Source: a virus. From it: a stretch of DNA of 27,558 bases. Each line of letters starts with the position of its first letter. Position 1 is the stretch's first letter. A program made the position numbers and the translations under genes. This document shows positions 1 to 5,441 of the stretch, piece after piece. The DNA lies in IMG/VR virus record IMGVR_UViG_3300037427_000363, positions 1 through 27,558 of that record, one strand, 5' to 3'. A model generated the notes under the pieces. It made no database searches. It saw only the letters and a program-made list of their open reading frames with translations, and had not been told where the DNA came from.

Positions 1-173
1 GCTATTAGAGTACCTGTAGCCATTCTACGTTGAGCTTTCTGCTTACGGAGTTCAGCTTCAGTCTTATTTATCTCTTTAGCGTGTTCTAACTCTTCATCAG
101 TCACTATGCCATCACCATCTAAGTCGTAATCCTCGTACTCACTGTGTTGTTGAAACTTTTTTTGCGGTGTCAT
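1..173 (-). CDS. EF-hand-like acidic protein, partial (3' end beyond window)
   Basis: The first 57 codons of a leftward gene whose remainder lies beyond base 1. The start is ATG at 173-171, inside the end of the upstream gene (35-nt overlap). A calcium-loop-like acidic stretch DLDGDGIVTDEEL follows about 15 residues after the start, with the D-x-D-x-D-G spacing of EF-hand or dockerin loops. A charged helix (EELEHAKEINKTEAELRKQKAQRR) leads to the cut edge, where the residues become less charged. From memory, marine podoviruses carry short proteins with an EF-hand-like loop followed by membrane helices; whether a membrane segment follows here cannot be seen. It would be the second gene of the leftward late operon. 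The loop is clear; any role, including a lysis role, is a guess. Confidence 0.6.
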   Translation of the reverse strand, partial: MTPQKKFQQHSEYEDYDLDGDGIVTDEELEHAKEINKTEAELRKQKAQRRMATGTLI

Positions 174-432
174 ATGAGCAATACCCTCTTGGTCTATCTG
201 GATCTAGGACTTCATCCCTGCGTAAGTGTCCTTCTAGGAACATAGCCCTTTCTACATGGTCTAAACTATAAGTCTCCCCTGTGCGTTCAGCGATAGCTTT
301 GCGTACATAGAAGACATCGGACTTAGGGATGTGGACTTTGCTAAGACTATTAGGGTTGTTTCTAGCCAGAGTCTCATAAAAGTCTTCGATAACTGAGTCA
401 CTTGCATATAGTTTTACCTTCTTTTTACTCAT
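139..432 (-). CDS. Hypothetical protein, first gene of leftward operon
   Basis: 97 residues from ATG at 432-430 (MSKKKVKLYASD). An in-frame TTG six bases upstream is a less likely start. The protein is basic at its N terminus, predicted soluble, with no membrane segment and no motif I recognise; the middle (VFYVRKAIAERTGETYSLDHVERAM) looks helical. It is the first leftward gene after the divergent control region and overlaps the next gene by 35 nt, so the two are probably co-translated. There is no purine-rich Shine-Dalgarno sequence ahead of the start, unlike almost all rightward genes here, so it may begin on a nearly leaderless transcript or be weakly translated. Confidence 0.75.
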   Translation of the reverse strand: MSKKKVKLYASDSVIEDFYETLARNNPNSLSKVHIPKSDVFYVRKAIAERTGETYSLDHVERAMFLEGHLRRDEVLDPDRPRGYCSYDTAKKVSTTQ

Positions 433-519
433 TGTCAAACATTATTTTAGTTAATAACCATATTATGTAAGGTTATATAAACTATATAGTAACATATTAA
501 TAACAATAATACAAGAAAT

Positions 520-604
520 AGTTTTAACTTTATAGTTTTAACTATATATTAGTTATATTATAAAGTAGTTTTAACTTTAAAGTTTTAACTAAATAGTCTT
601 AACT
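520..604. repeat. Array of five AGTTNNAACT repeats
   Basis: AGTTTTAACT occurs exactly at 520, 534, 567 and 581, and once as AGTCTTAACT at 595. Start spacings are 14, 33, 14 and 14 bases. Each unit has dyad half-sites AGTT/AACT separated by two bases, as expected for a dimeric DNA-binding protein. A looser AGTT also lies at 551 inside the 33-base gap. The array sits about 90 bases upstream of the leftward start and just ahead of the 629-658 promoter. Operator array or origin iterons are both possible. Confidence 0.6.
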
Positions 605-628
605 ATGTTATACCACAGAATCACAAGG

Positions 629-658
629 TTGTCAAGCGACATATTGTCACACTATAAG
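629..658 (+). promoter_or_regulatory. Candidate rightward sigma70-type promoter
   Basis: TTGTCA (629-634), an 18-base spacer, then TATAAG (653-658). A second TTGTCA lies at 644-649. It is adjacent to the AGTTNNAACT array, which could control it. No coding sequence follows for over 500 bases, so the transcript would be a long leader or a small RNA. Confidence 0.35.
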
Positions 659-688
659 ATATATTAGTATTCCTATTATAGTAAAAAC

Positions 689-806
689 TAGGGGGTCTGC
701 CGTGTGATGCTATTTGTGATCACATTTAAGAAGAAATAAAGTGGTTAACAGCTAAAAATACGCTTCCGTGTATAGTTACATAGATATATATCCATAGACC
801 CCCCTA
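689..806. repeat. Split inverted repeat enclosing a palindrome
   Basis: TAGGGGGTCT (689-698) is matched by AGACCCCCCTA (796-806), the reverse complement with one extra C. The arms are G/C runs in an otherwise AT-rich region. TGTGATCACA (715-724), a perfect 10-bp palindrome, lies between them. The arms could pair across about 100 bases in RNA or as a DNA cruciform. Confidence 0.45.
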
Positions 807-1018
807 CGCCCCACGCACCATCACGTTATGTGGGTTCGATTTTTTTAAAAAAGAAAAAATATAAAACAATAGGACTCGGATAAAATAAATTTTAAGCTAG
901 GGATTCCGCATTGGATAATAAATAATAACTAAGCTATTGATATATAATAATATCTAAACTGTTTTACTATCAGTTATTAAAAATAGTATACCCATGATAT
1001 ATAGATATTCTAAGAATG

Positions 1019-1032
1019 GTTACAATTGTAAC
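1019..1032. promoter_or_regulatory. 14-bp palindrome, candidate operator
   Basis: GTTACAATTGTAAC is perfectly self-complementary. One half-site, TTGTAAC, recurs at 1072-1078, 46 bases downstream. Both lie just upstream of a candidate promoter (1100-1129) and the first island gene (1184), the usual place for a repressor or activator site. Confidence 0.45.
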
Positions 1033-1099
1033 GGTTATGTATGATATTAAATTCTAAAATATAAGTTTCATTTGTAACTAAAATTAATTTTTTTATTTA

Positions 1100-1129
1100 T
1101 TGTACATTACTCGCTTTTTGCTGTACTAT
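1100..1129 (+). promoter_or_regulatory. Candidate promoter for AT-rich island
   Basis: TTGTAC (1100-1105), an 18-base spacer and TACTAT (1124-1129), about 55 bases before the start codon at 1184. It is the best placed sigma70-like pair for the 1184 gene, but matches of this quality are common in AT-rich DNA. Confidence 0.3.
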
Positions 1130-1183
1130 CTAAGAATACAAAAACCGATTCTTTTAATACCGAATCAATTTAGGAAAAACAAA

Positions 1184-1543
1184 ATGACAAAAGCAAAATT
1201 AAAATTTGATAATGATTTAAACCTAGATAACTTTTTATATAGAGATAATGCAAAAAATAAATTAATAGATTTATGTAATCAGCGTTATGATGAAATAGAA
1301 AATCTAAAAGAAATTGTGAATCAATACGCAAGCGATCCTAAAAGGGAAAATTTAGCTAATGAAATAATAAAGTTAAAAACTGAAAACCTAAAACTAAAAA
1401 GAGATAATGAAATTACACAATCTAATTTAGGCGAGTCTTTAAATGATAATGAAAAGCTAGAGTCTGAAATAAAAGATTTAAAAACTCATTTAAGATTAAT
1501 TGCTAAATTATCAGACTATGTAAGTTTAGGTTATAAATTATAG
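1184..1543 (+). CDS. Hypothetical coiled-coil protein
   Basis: 119 residues. ATG at 1184 follows TAGGAAAAACAAA, a usable ribosome site; an in-frame ATG at 1100 would add 28 residues but has no ribosome site and overlaps the candidate promoter. The protein is Lys/Glu/Asn-rich. Residues from about 45 to 100 (LKEIVNQ ... ANEIIKLKTENLKLKRDNE ... EKLESEIKDLKTHL) form a heptad-like coiled coil, so it probably oligomerises. There is no enzymatic motif. It is the first gene of the island, with strongly AT-biased codons (AAA, AAT, TTA) unlike the genes after 3237. Function unknown. Confidence 0.7.
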   Translation: MTKAKLKFDNDLNLDNFLYRDNAKNKLIDLCNQRYDEIENLKEIVNQYASDPKRENLANEIIKLKTENLKLKRDNEITQSNLGESLNDNEKLESEIKDLKTHLRLIAKLSDYVSLGYKL

Positions 1544-1557
1544 AGTTAATATCTAGC

Positions 1558-1607
1558 AAGCGGATTCACTTAAAGAGTCCGCTTATAGATATTCGCTAAT
1601 GAATATC
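1558..1607 (+). other. Two tandem RNA hairpins between island genes 1 and 2
   Basis: Hairpin 1: AAGCGGATTC (1558-1567), 7-base loop, GAGTCCGCTT (1575-1584), ten pairs with one G-U. Hairpin 2: GATATTC (1588-1594), 6-base loop, GAATATC (1601-1607). Neither has a following T-run, so a simple intrinsic terminator is unlikely; an RNA processing or attenuation structure ahead of the 1640 gene is more plausible. Confidence 0.5.
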
Positions 1608-1639
1608 AACAAACCAAAAACTGACAATAGGAGTCAAAA

Positions 1640-1972
1640 ATGATTACATTTAATTTAAATAATATAGCTAGAGGTGAAACTATCAAAGGCGGATTCACTC
1701 CGATAAGAGTACTTGCAACCGCTTTAAGTTTTTACTTGAAAGGTAACAAGCCCGTTATCCACAGAAAGAATCCATTAGACAAGGGCTTTTTTATTAGACT
1801 CGGCAATGGTGGTAAATCTGGAGAACCTCTTTTAAGATTAAACTTTGGCAATTCTTATTCTTGCTTTCAGGCATATGATCGCAATGGTTATTCTAGAATT
1901 AATCAAAACGGAATCGTTAGGCATAAAAGAAAAGCTAACGGTACTAAATTGACTCAACGCCTAGCAAGTTAA
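1640..1972 (+). CDS. Hypothetical small basic protein
   Basis: 110 residues starting with MITFNLNNIARGE, preceded by an AGGAG (in ATAGGAGTCAAAA) eight bases before the start. It is basic and rich in Gly and Asn. The middle (KGFFIRLGNGGKSGEPLLRLNFGNSYSCFQAYDRNGYSRI) reads like beta strands and turns, and the C-terminal 20 residues (RHKRKANGTKLTQRL) are a basic tail, so nucleic-acid binding is possible but unproven. I do not recognise the family. A strong intrinsic terminator follows at 1982-2015, which should separate genes 1-2 of the island from those downstream unless transcription reads through. Confidence 0.7.
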   Translation: MITFNLNNIARGETIKGGFTPIRVLATALSFYLKGNKPVIHRKNPLDKGFFIRLGNGGKSGEPLLRLNFGNSYSCFQAYDRNGYSRINQNGIVRHKRKANGTKLTQRLAS

Positions 1973-1981
1973 TTTAAATTG

Positions 1982-2015
1982 GGAGTCTAGCTTTAATTAG
2001 TTAGACTCCGTTTTT
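1982..2015 (+). terminator. Rho-independent terminator
   Basis: GGAGTCTAGCT (1982-1992), loop TTAATT, AGTTAGACTCC (1999-2009): eleven pairs including one G-U, followed by G and TTTTT (2011-2015). It lies nine bases after the stop of the 1640 gene. This is the clearest intrinsic terminator in the window. Confidence 0.85.
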
Positions 2016-2057
2016 AAGTTAATAATGACCGTATAACAATTAAGAAAGGACTCTAAA

Positions 2058-2255
2058 ATGACAGCTACAAGTTTTCTATATAAAAAAGACTGGGGAATCT
2101 CAGATACTAAGATTCGCAAAGCAAAAATAAATGTTAAGCGATTTATTAGGAATCAGACTCCAGAAAAACAAAAAGCTTTAATTGAATACATTAAGACTAT
2201 TAAAAAAGATCATATTAATTTTCGAGCTAAAAGAAAAAATACTAGGAGTCTTTAA
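2058..2255 (+). CDS. Hypothetical small, very basic protein
   Basis: 65 residues, about a third of them Lys or Arg, with few acidic residues. The start is ATG at 2058 after AAAGGACTCTAAA. The sequence (WGISDTKIRKAKINVKRFIRNQTPEKQKALIEYIKTIKK) suggests two or three short helices and a basic C terminus, in keeping with DNA or RNA binding, but no named fold is recognisable. It follows the 1982-2015 terminator, so it needs read-through or its own promoter. The stop is one base before the next start. Confidence 0.65.
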   Translation: MTATSFLYKKDWGISDTKIRKAKINVKRFIRNQTPEKQKALIEYIKTIKKDHINFRAKRKNTRSL

Positions 2256-2256
2256 T

Positions 2257-2331
2257 ATGTTTTTTCATCCTGATTTAATAATAGTAATATTAACAATAAT
2301 AATTTTAATAGGAGTCGGATTATGCCGTTAG
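2257..2331 (+). CDS. 24-residue single-pass membrane peptide
   Basis: ATG at 2257 is preceded by TAGGAGTCTTTAAT, a good ribosome site, and begins one base after the previous stop. The peptide is MFFHPD, then about 16 hydrophobic residues (LIIVILTIIILIGVGL), then C-R and a stop that overlaps the start of the 2322 gene by ten bases. It is the size and shape of small toxin or lysis-modulating membrane peptides, but the sequence does not identify one. The ribosome site and end-to-end packing argue that it is real; the AT-rich composition makes a chance hydrophobic reading frame possible. Confidence 0.5.
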   Translation: MFFHPDLIIVILTIIILIGVGLCR

Positions 2332-3020
2332 ATAACATAGGACACATTTCTAAACTAAGAGGAAAGCTAATTAAATTTGAAGCTATAGGAAACAATACAA
2401 AAAAGAATAAGTTTTGCTATGATAGGTATATTGAAGCTAAAAAGAAAAATGAGCTTGCTGGAAAAATTGTTGATATATGCGGAGTCTGTTACTCCCATAA
2501 ATCTATGAATAGCTACATGAAAAACTTACCTTTATCATTAGATAAAAATGAAATACTAGCGGCAAAACTATTGAGTGATCTAGAGATTAAACAATTCTTT
2601 TTCTTGCAATCCTTTTTCCGTTTTAATCATCATGGTGAGCTATTGACTGAATTAGTAGATGATAATGGAGTCATAATAAAAACCTTTCCAAAATATAACA
2701 TGATCGAAAATTACTGTAGGATAGCGGAATACAATCCGCATTGTACATTCGCTTTATGGACAAAACGATCTGATATAATAAAAAGATATTTTGATAAAAG
2801 AGAAAAACCTAAAAACCTTATTATCGTTTTTTCTAATACTAAGGTTGATAAAGTTATTACTAAGATACCTAAACATTTTGACAAGGTTTTCAACAATGTA
2901 AATGGTGATAACTTTAAAGAGATTCAAAACTGTACAGGACAAAAATGCAAAGATTGTCTTAGATGCTATAAGCATAGTGACAAGCTAGAAAATAATATCA
3001 TAGTAGAAAAAACAAAATAA
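2322..3020 (+). CDS. Cys-rich phage protein, GP88-like
   Basis: 232 residues from ATG at 2322, after AATAGGAGTCGGATT. There is a CxxCY pair near residue 53 (CGVCY) and a C-terminal cluster C204, C209, C212, C215 (C-x4-C-x2-C-x2-C-Y). The middle reads FFRFNHHGELL, then NPHCTFALWTKRSD, a pattern I associate with the mycobacteriophage gene-88 family (GP88), whose function is unknown to me. The eight or so Cys suggest a metal or iron-sulfur site. It is the largest and last gene of the AT-rich island and shares its AT-biased codons. A divergent GP88 homologue is my best guess; confidence in the gene is high, in the family moderate. Confidence 0.75.
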   Translation: MPLDNIGHISKLRGKLIKFEAIGNNTKKNKFCYDRYIEAKKKNELAGKIVDICGVCYSHKSMNSYMKNLPLSLDKNEILAAKLLSDLEIKQFFFLQSFFRFNHHGELLTELVDDNGVIIKTFPKYNMIENYCRIAEYNPHCTFALWTKRSDIIKRYFDKREKPKNLIIVFSNTKVDKVITKIPKHFDKVFNNVNGDNFKEIQNCTGQKCKDCLRCYKHSDKLENNIIVEKTK

Positions 3021-3033
3021 CGCTTTACACAGG

Positions 3034-3047
3034 GTCAAAATTTTGAC
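3034..3047. promoter_or_regulatory. 14-bp perfect palindrome
   Basis: GTCAAAATTTTGAC is fully self-complementary and begins 14 bases after the stop at 3020, ahead of the hairpin and the early promoter. It may be an operator. Confidence 0.4.
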
Positions 3048-3055
3048 ACTTAAGA

Positions 3056-3087
3056 TTCTGGTTTAACTTGAAAAAGTTAAATCAGAA
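3056..3087 (+). other. 14-bp hairpin with GAAA tetraloop
   Basis: TTCTGGTTTAACTT (3056-3069), loop GAAA, AAGTTAAATCAGAA (3074-3087). All fourteen positions pair, with one G-U. GAAA is a stable GNRA loop when the plus strand is RNA; the opposite strand would give a TTTC loop, so the plus strand is the likelier functional one. No T-run follows, so it is not a classical terminator. It might protect the 3' end of the island mRNA or be a protein-binding or processing site. Confidence 0.6.
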
Positions 3088-3088
3088 G

Positions 3089-3143
3089 CTACGGTCATCA
3101 TTATGGGATGGGATGGGATGAGTTGTCTAAGATGAGATGGGAT
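3089..3143 (+). repeat. CTACGGTCATCA motif with GGATG tandem repeats, copy 1
   Basis: CTACGGTCATCA (3089-3100) is followed by three tandem GGGAT/GGATG units (3104-3120) and, after 11 bases, GATGAGATGGGATG. A second CTACGGTCATCA followed by GATGGGATGAGAT is at 7037. Four G-runs of three are present, so a G-quadruplex is conceivable, though the last loop is long. It lies just ahead of the early promoter. Confidence 0.55.
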
Positions 3144-3167
3144 GCTAAGTACTTGATTTTAAACGAT

Positions 3168-3206
3168 TATAATAGCAGTTGACAAATAACGAATCATCTA
3201 TAAAAT
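3168..3206 (+). promoter_or_regulatory. Early promoter(s) for DUF932 operon
   Basis: TTGACA (3179-3184), a 16-base spacer and TAAAAT (3201-3206), 31 bases before the start at 3237. A second -10-like TATAAT lies at 3168-3173 but lacks a good -35. The operon running from 3237 has few gaps, so this is the likely main promoter for the early rightward genes. It resembles host sigma70 promoters rather than single-subunit phage polymerase promoters. Confidence 0.55.
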
Positions 3207-3236
3207 GGGTGACATAAACAAAAGGAGAATCAATTT

Positions 3237-4085
3237 ATGACAACATATAGTGAAAGACCAATAACTAAGATGCCAGAAGAAATAGCATTTGACGTTTCTT
3301 TTGAGCCTACCAGATTTGACATGAGTAAGTATGTCATTAACAACAATACTGATGAGGTGATAGGAATTGTAGGTAAAGACTTTAAGTGTGCTAGCCACAT
3401 TGATTTCTACAGACAAGTCAGAGATACAGTTGTAGCTGAACTTAGTGACCATGACTTAGAGGATGCTACGTTGACTTGGCGAACTGCCAGAAACAATGCT
3501 TGGACTATGATGGATATGCGTTTGCCAAATGTGACACATAAGATAGCAACTAGTAAACATGAAACTGATGTAGCTCAAAGAATTATAGCTTTGCATGGTG
3601 TTGATGGGTCTTGTAGTAATACTACGTTATTTGGTGCAATAGACTATTACTGTAGTAATGGCTTAATTACTGGTGAGTACAATACCATTAAGCGAAAGAA
3701 TACATCAGGGTTTAGCTTGGAAGCTTTCATAGATGAACTGTATAGGTCTAAAGAAGATTTTACTCAGCAGATGGGTATTTTGCAGAAATGGGCAGATACT
3801 ACGTTGACCTACGTTAATGTCAAAGAGGTATTAGAGAAGATGATTAAGTCAGATCGTAAAGCTGAGAAGATGCTCAAGCTATACAATCAAGAGCGAATCA
3901 CTAGAGGTGCTAATGTATTTGCCTTGTATAGTGCTTTGACTAATTATTCATCTTACGCAGATGAGAGAAATGGTTTCGCTCTAAGAAACACAGGCTACGA
4001 TACTGCATCTGAGTCAATGTGGAAGCGAGAAAATGAGGTATCACAATGGATCTCATCTCCTATCTTTAAGGAGTTAGTAGCATGA
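3237..4085 (+). CDS. DUF932 family protein
   Basis: 282 residues, with ribosome site AAAGGAGAATCAATTT before ATG at 3237. The sequence fits the DUF932 (phage/plasmid-like) family: an N-terminal segment with FKCASHIDFYRQV, a central Cys/Asn-Gly-rich core (DYYCSNGLITGEYNTIKRKNTSG) and a C-terminal helical part ending GYDTASESMWKRENEVSQWI. Family members occur in phages and plasmids, often beside recombination or early genes; the biochemical function is not known. It is the first and largest gene of the early cluster, directly after the promoter, so it is probably made early and in quantity. The last four bases overlap the next start (ATGA). Confidence 0.85.
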   Translation: MTTYSERPITKMPEEIAFDVSFEPTRFDMSKYVINNNTDEVIGIVGKDFKCASHIDFYRQVRDTVVAELSDHDLEDATLTWRTARNNAWTMMDMRLPNVTHKIATSKHETDVAQRIIALHGVDGSCSNTTLFGAIDYYCSNGLITGEYNTIKRKNTSGFSLEAFIDELYRSKEDFTQQMGILQKWADTTLTYVNVKEVLEKMIKSDRKAEKMLKLYNQERITRGANVFALYSALTNYSSYADERNGFALRNTGYDTASESMWKRENEVSQWISSPIFKELVA

Positions 4086-4249
4086 CATACTTAATATACG
4101 ATATATCATTTTACAAAGTAAATGATGATAGTGAGCCTACCAGAGATGGTGATGGTAGGGTTAAACTTTATAACCCAAAGGGTAGATGGAAGGAGTTAGA
4201 ATATCTTTGCGAAGATAAAGATGATGATGACTTTGAAGGTAGAAGATAG
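4082..4249 (+). CDS. Hypothetical acidic small protein
   Basis: 55 residues (MTYLIYDISFYKVNDDS...). The start overlaps the DUF932 stop as ATGA and AAGGAG lies nine bases upstream. It is acidic, with a run of four Asp near the C terminus and a WKELEYLCED segment. No family is recognised. It is shorter than common gene-calling limits, but translational coupling and end-to-end packing support it. Confidence 0.65.
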   Translation: MTYLIYDISFYKVNDDSEPTRDGDGRVKLYNPKGRWKELEYLCEDKDDDDFEGRR

Positions 4250-4250
4250 C

Positions 4251-4475
4251 ATGATAACTGAAACTATAACAACTTATGGACTGCTCATGGTTATGCAATT
4301 CGCTAGCCTTGAGCAGTGTGAGACTTGGGCAACTAAAGTTTATGAACAAGAGAAGGGTGGATGCTTTGAGCAATACGAAATAATTAAAACTCTTATTGAC
4401 TTACCACCAGAAAGACCTAGAATGTTTTTATCGAATCAGTATAACTATGTAATAGCAAAGAAGGAGATACAGTAA
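4251..4475 (+). CDS. Hypothetical small protein
   Basis: 74 residues from ATG at 4251, one base after the previous stop. In-frame ATGs at 4221-4227 are possible but would run inside the upstream gene. MITETITTYGLLMVMQFASLEQCETW is followed by a helical acidic region; no motif is recognised. The stop shares a base with the next start (TAATG). Confidence 0.7.
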   Translation: MITETITTYGLLMVMQFASLEQCETWATKVYEQEKGGCFEQYEIIKTLIDLPPERPRMFLSNQYNYVIAKKEIQ

Positions 4476-4873
4476 TGGCACAAACAATAGAAATGAAAGA
4501 AACACAGATAGAGAACACATTCACTATCAAGCTGACTAAGACCATGCTAAACAAGTCTACTATAGACGCATCCAAAGACGTAAAAGATTGGTACTTTTAT
4601 GCCTTAGAAGGTAACTTTGGGGATATGCTACGAATGGAACAAGATGAGCATGACGCAGAGTTTGTCTTTGGTGTTCCTACCAAGATAAAGTTCTACAGAA
4701 CTAAGGGCAGAGGTGACAATAGGTTCTGGATCAAGGACTTGCGTAAATACGCTGACGAAGGTGACTACCTGACTGTAGAGGAAGCCTATGTAGGTAGTAT
4801 GGGTGGACAAGGTGGAGTTAAGACCATCATTATAAATGTAAATGAACCAGAAGTAGTAGAAAAAGGAGAATAA
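4475..4873 (+). CDS. Hypothetical conserved-type phage protein
   Basis: 132 residues, with ribosome site AAGGAGATACAGTA before the start. It appears soluble and mixed alpha/beta: TFTIKLTKTMLNKSTIDASK, then a core with KIKFYRTKGRGDNRFWIKDLRKYADEGDY, then a C-terminal beta-like stretch (VKTIIINVNE) and an acidic tail. The family is unrecognised. Its position in the early train suggests a host-directed or regulatory role, but nothing in the sequence proves it. Confidence 0.75.
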   Translation: MAQTIEMKETQIENTFTIKLTKTMLNKSTIDASKDVKDWYFYALEGNFGDMLRMEQDEHDAEFVFGVPTKIKFYRTKGRGDNRFWIKDLRKYADEGDYLTVEEAYVGSMGGQGGVKTIIINVNEPEVVEKGE

Positions 4874-4875
4874 TT

Positions 4876-5154
4876 ATGACAAATAAACAAGCAGAAACAG
4901 TAGTGTCTTTCACAGTAAGTCAGAGATATGATTTCTTAGAACTTATAAATGCTATGAAAGACTTAGACAATCAAGTATCTGAAGGTGTACCATTGGAGTA
5001 CAACACTATAGAAAAGATTAGGCACAGTTCTTGGATACTCAGTAAGGTGTTCAACTTTGCACAACCTAGATGCGAACATGGTCACACGAATCACTATAGT
5101 GACTACATATTTAGTGAAGATGTACCTAAAGAAAAGAAAGATAAGGTGAACTAA
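4876..5154 (+). CDS. Hypothetical small protein
   Basis: 92 residues, preceded by AAAGGAGAATAATT. It appears helical at first (RYDFLELINAMKDLDNQVSEG), then carries a Cys/His-rich stretch FAQPRCEHGHTNHYSDY with one Cys and three His close together, which could bind a metal. The family is unknown. It joins the next gene by TAATG. Confidence 0.7.
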   Translation: MTNKQAETVVSFTVSQRYDFLELINAMKDLDNQVSEGVPLEYNTIEKIRHSSWILSKVFNFAQPRCEHGHTNHYSDYIFSEDVPKEKKDKVN

Positions 5155-5441
5155 TGACTGACATGGAAGTATATGACCTATCACCAAAAGAGATGATAGC
5201 TAATGAAGTGGGTCTGCCTATGTTTGACTTAGAGGAAGCAAAGCATACCCATGTACACTGCTCAGATGACTTAGATATAGAGTGCCTAGTACATTCAGAT
5301 GGAGAAATAGTTGATGGTATGAACTTACTTGTAAAAGTAAATCAACCATCACAGAACATCAAAGATAGCTACAGACTAATGATAAGTGTAGACTACCAAG
5401 ATTTTATGCAAGAGGAGAATGAAGATGGCAAAGTTGAATGA
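5154..5441 (+). CDS. Hypothetical acidic protein
   Basis: 95 residues beginning in the previous stop (TAATG). It is acidic and contains HTHVHCSDDLDIECLVH (three His and two Cys in a short stretch) and a C-terminal EENEDGKVE. No family is recognised. Its C terminus overlaps the next gene by 17 bases, which includes that gene's start. Confidence 0.65.
   Translation: MTDMEVYDLSPKEMIANEVGLPMFDLEEAKHTHVHCSDDLDIECLVHSDGEIVDGMNLLVKVNQPSQNIKDSYRLMISVDYQDFMQEENEDGKVE

Larger units (their letters stand above)
433..1183. promoter_or_regulatory. Divergent non-coding control region
   Basis: About 750 bases with no credible gene between the leftward operon and the rightward AT-rich island. Base composition is very AT-rich except for a GC-rich patch at about 690-840. 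It contains the AGTTNNAACT array (520-604), a palindrome ACTATATAGT (481-490), a sigma70-like promoter (629-658), a split inverted repeat (689-806), a palindrome TGTGATCACA (715-724), a T-run after a weak hairpin (810-846), a 14-bp palindrome (1019-1032) and a candidate promoter (1100-1129). The position between diverging arms suits a main transcription switch and possibly a replication origin; the origin role is inference. Confidence 0.6.

Noticed and set aside
715-724. TGTGATCACA as a CRP-type site
   Set aside because: The half-sites lack the six-base spacer of CRP; kept only as an unnamed palindrome.
832-846. GGGTTCGAT resembling a tRNA T-loop, a possible attP remnant
   Set aside because: No acceptor stem, anticodon arm or CCA partner fits, and it runs straight into T7; insufficient for a tRNA or att call.
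1100-1183. Upstream start for the coiled-coil gene
   Set aside because: No ribosome site, and the ATG falls in a promoter-like stretch; 1184 has a good site.
3101-3143. Repetitive GGGAT as a CRISPR array or telomere-like repeat
   Set aside because: Units are only five bases with no spacers, and there are too few copies.
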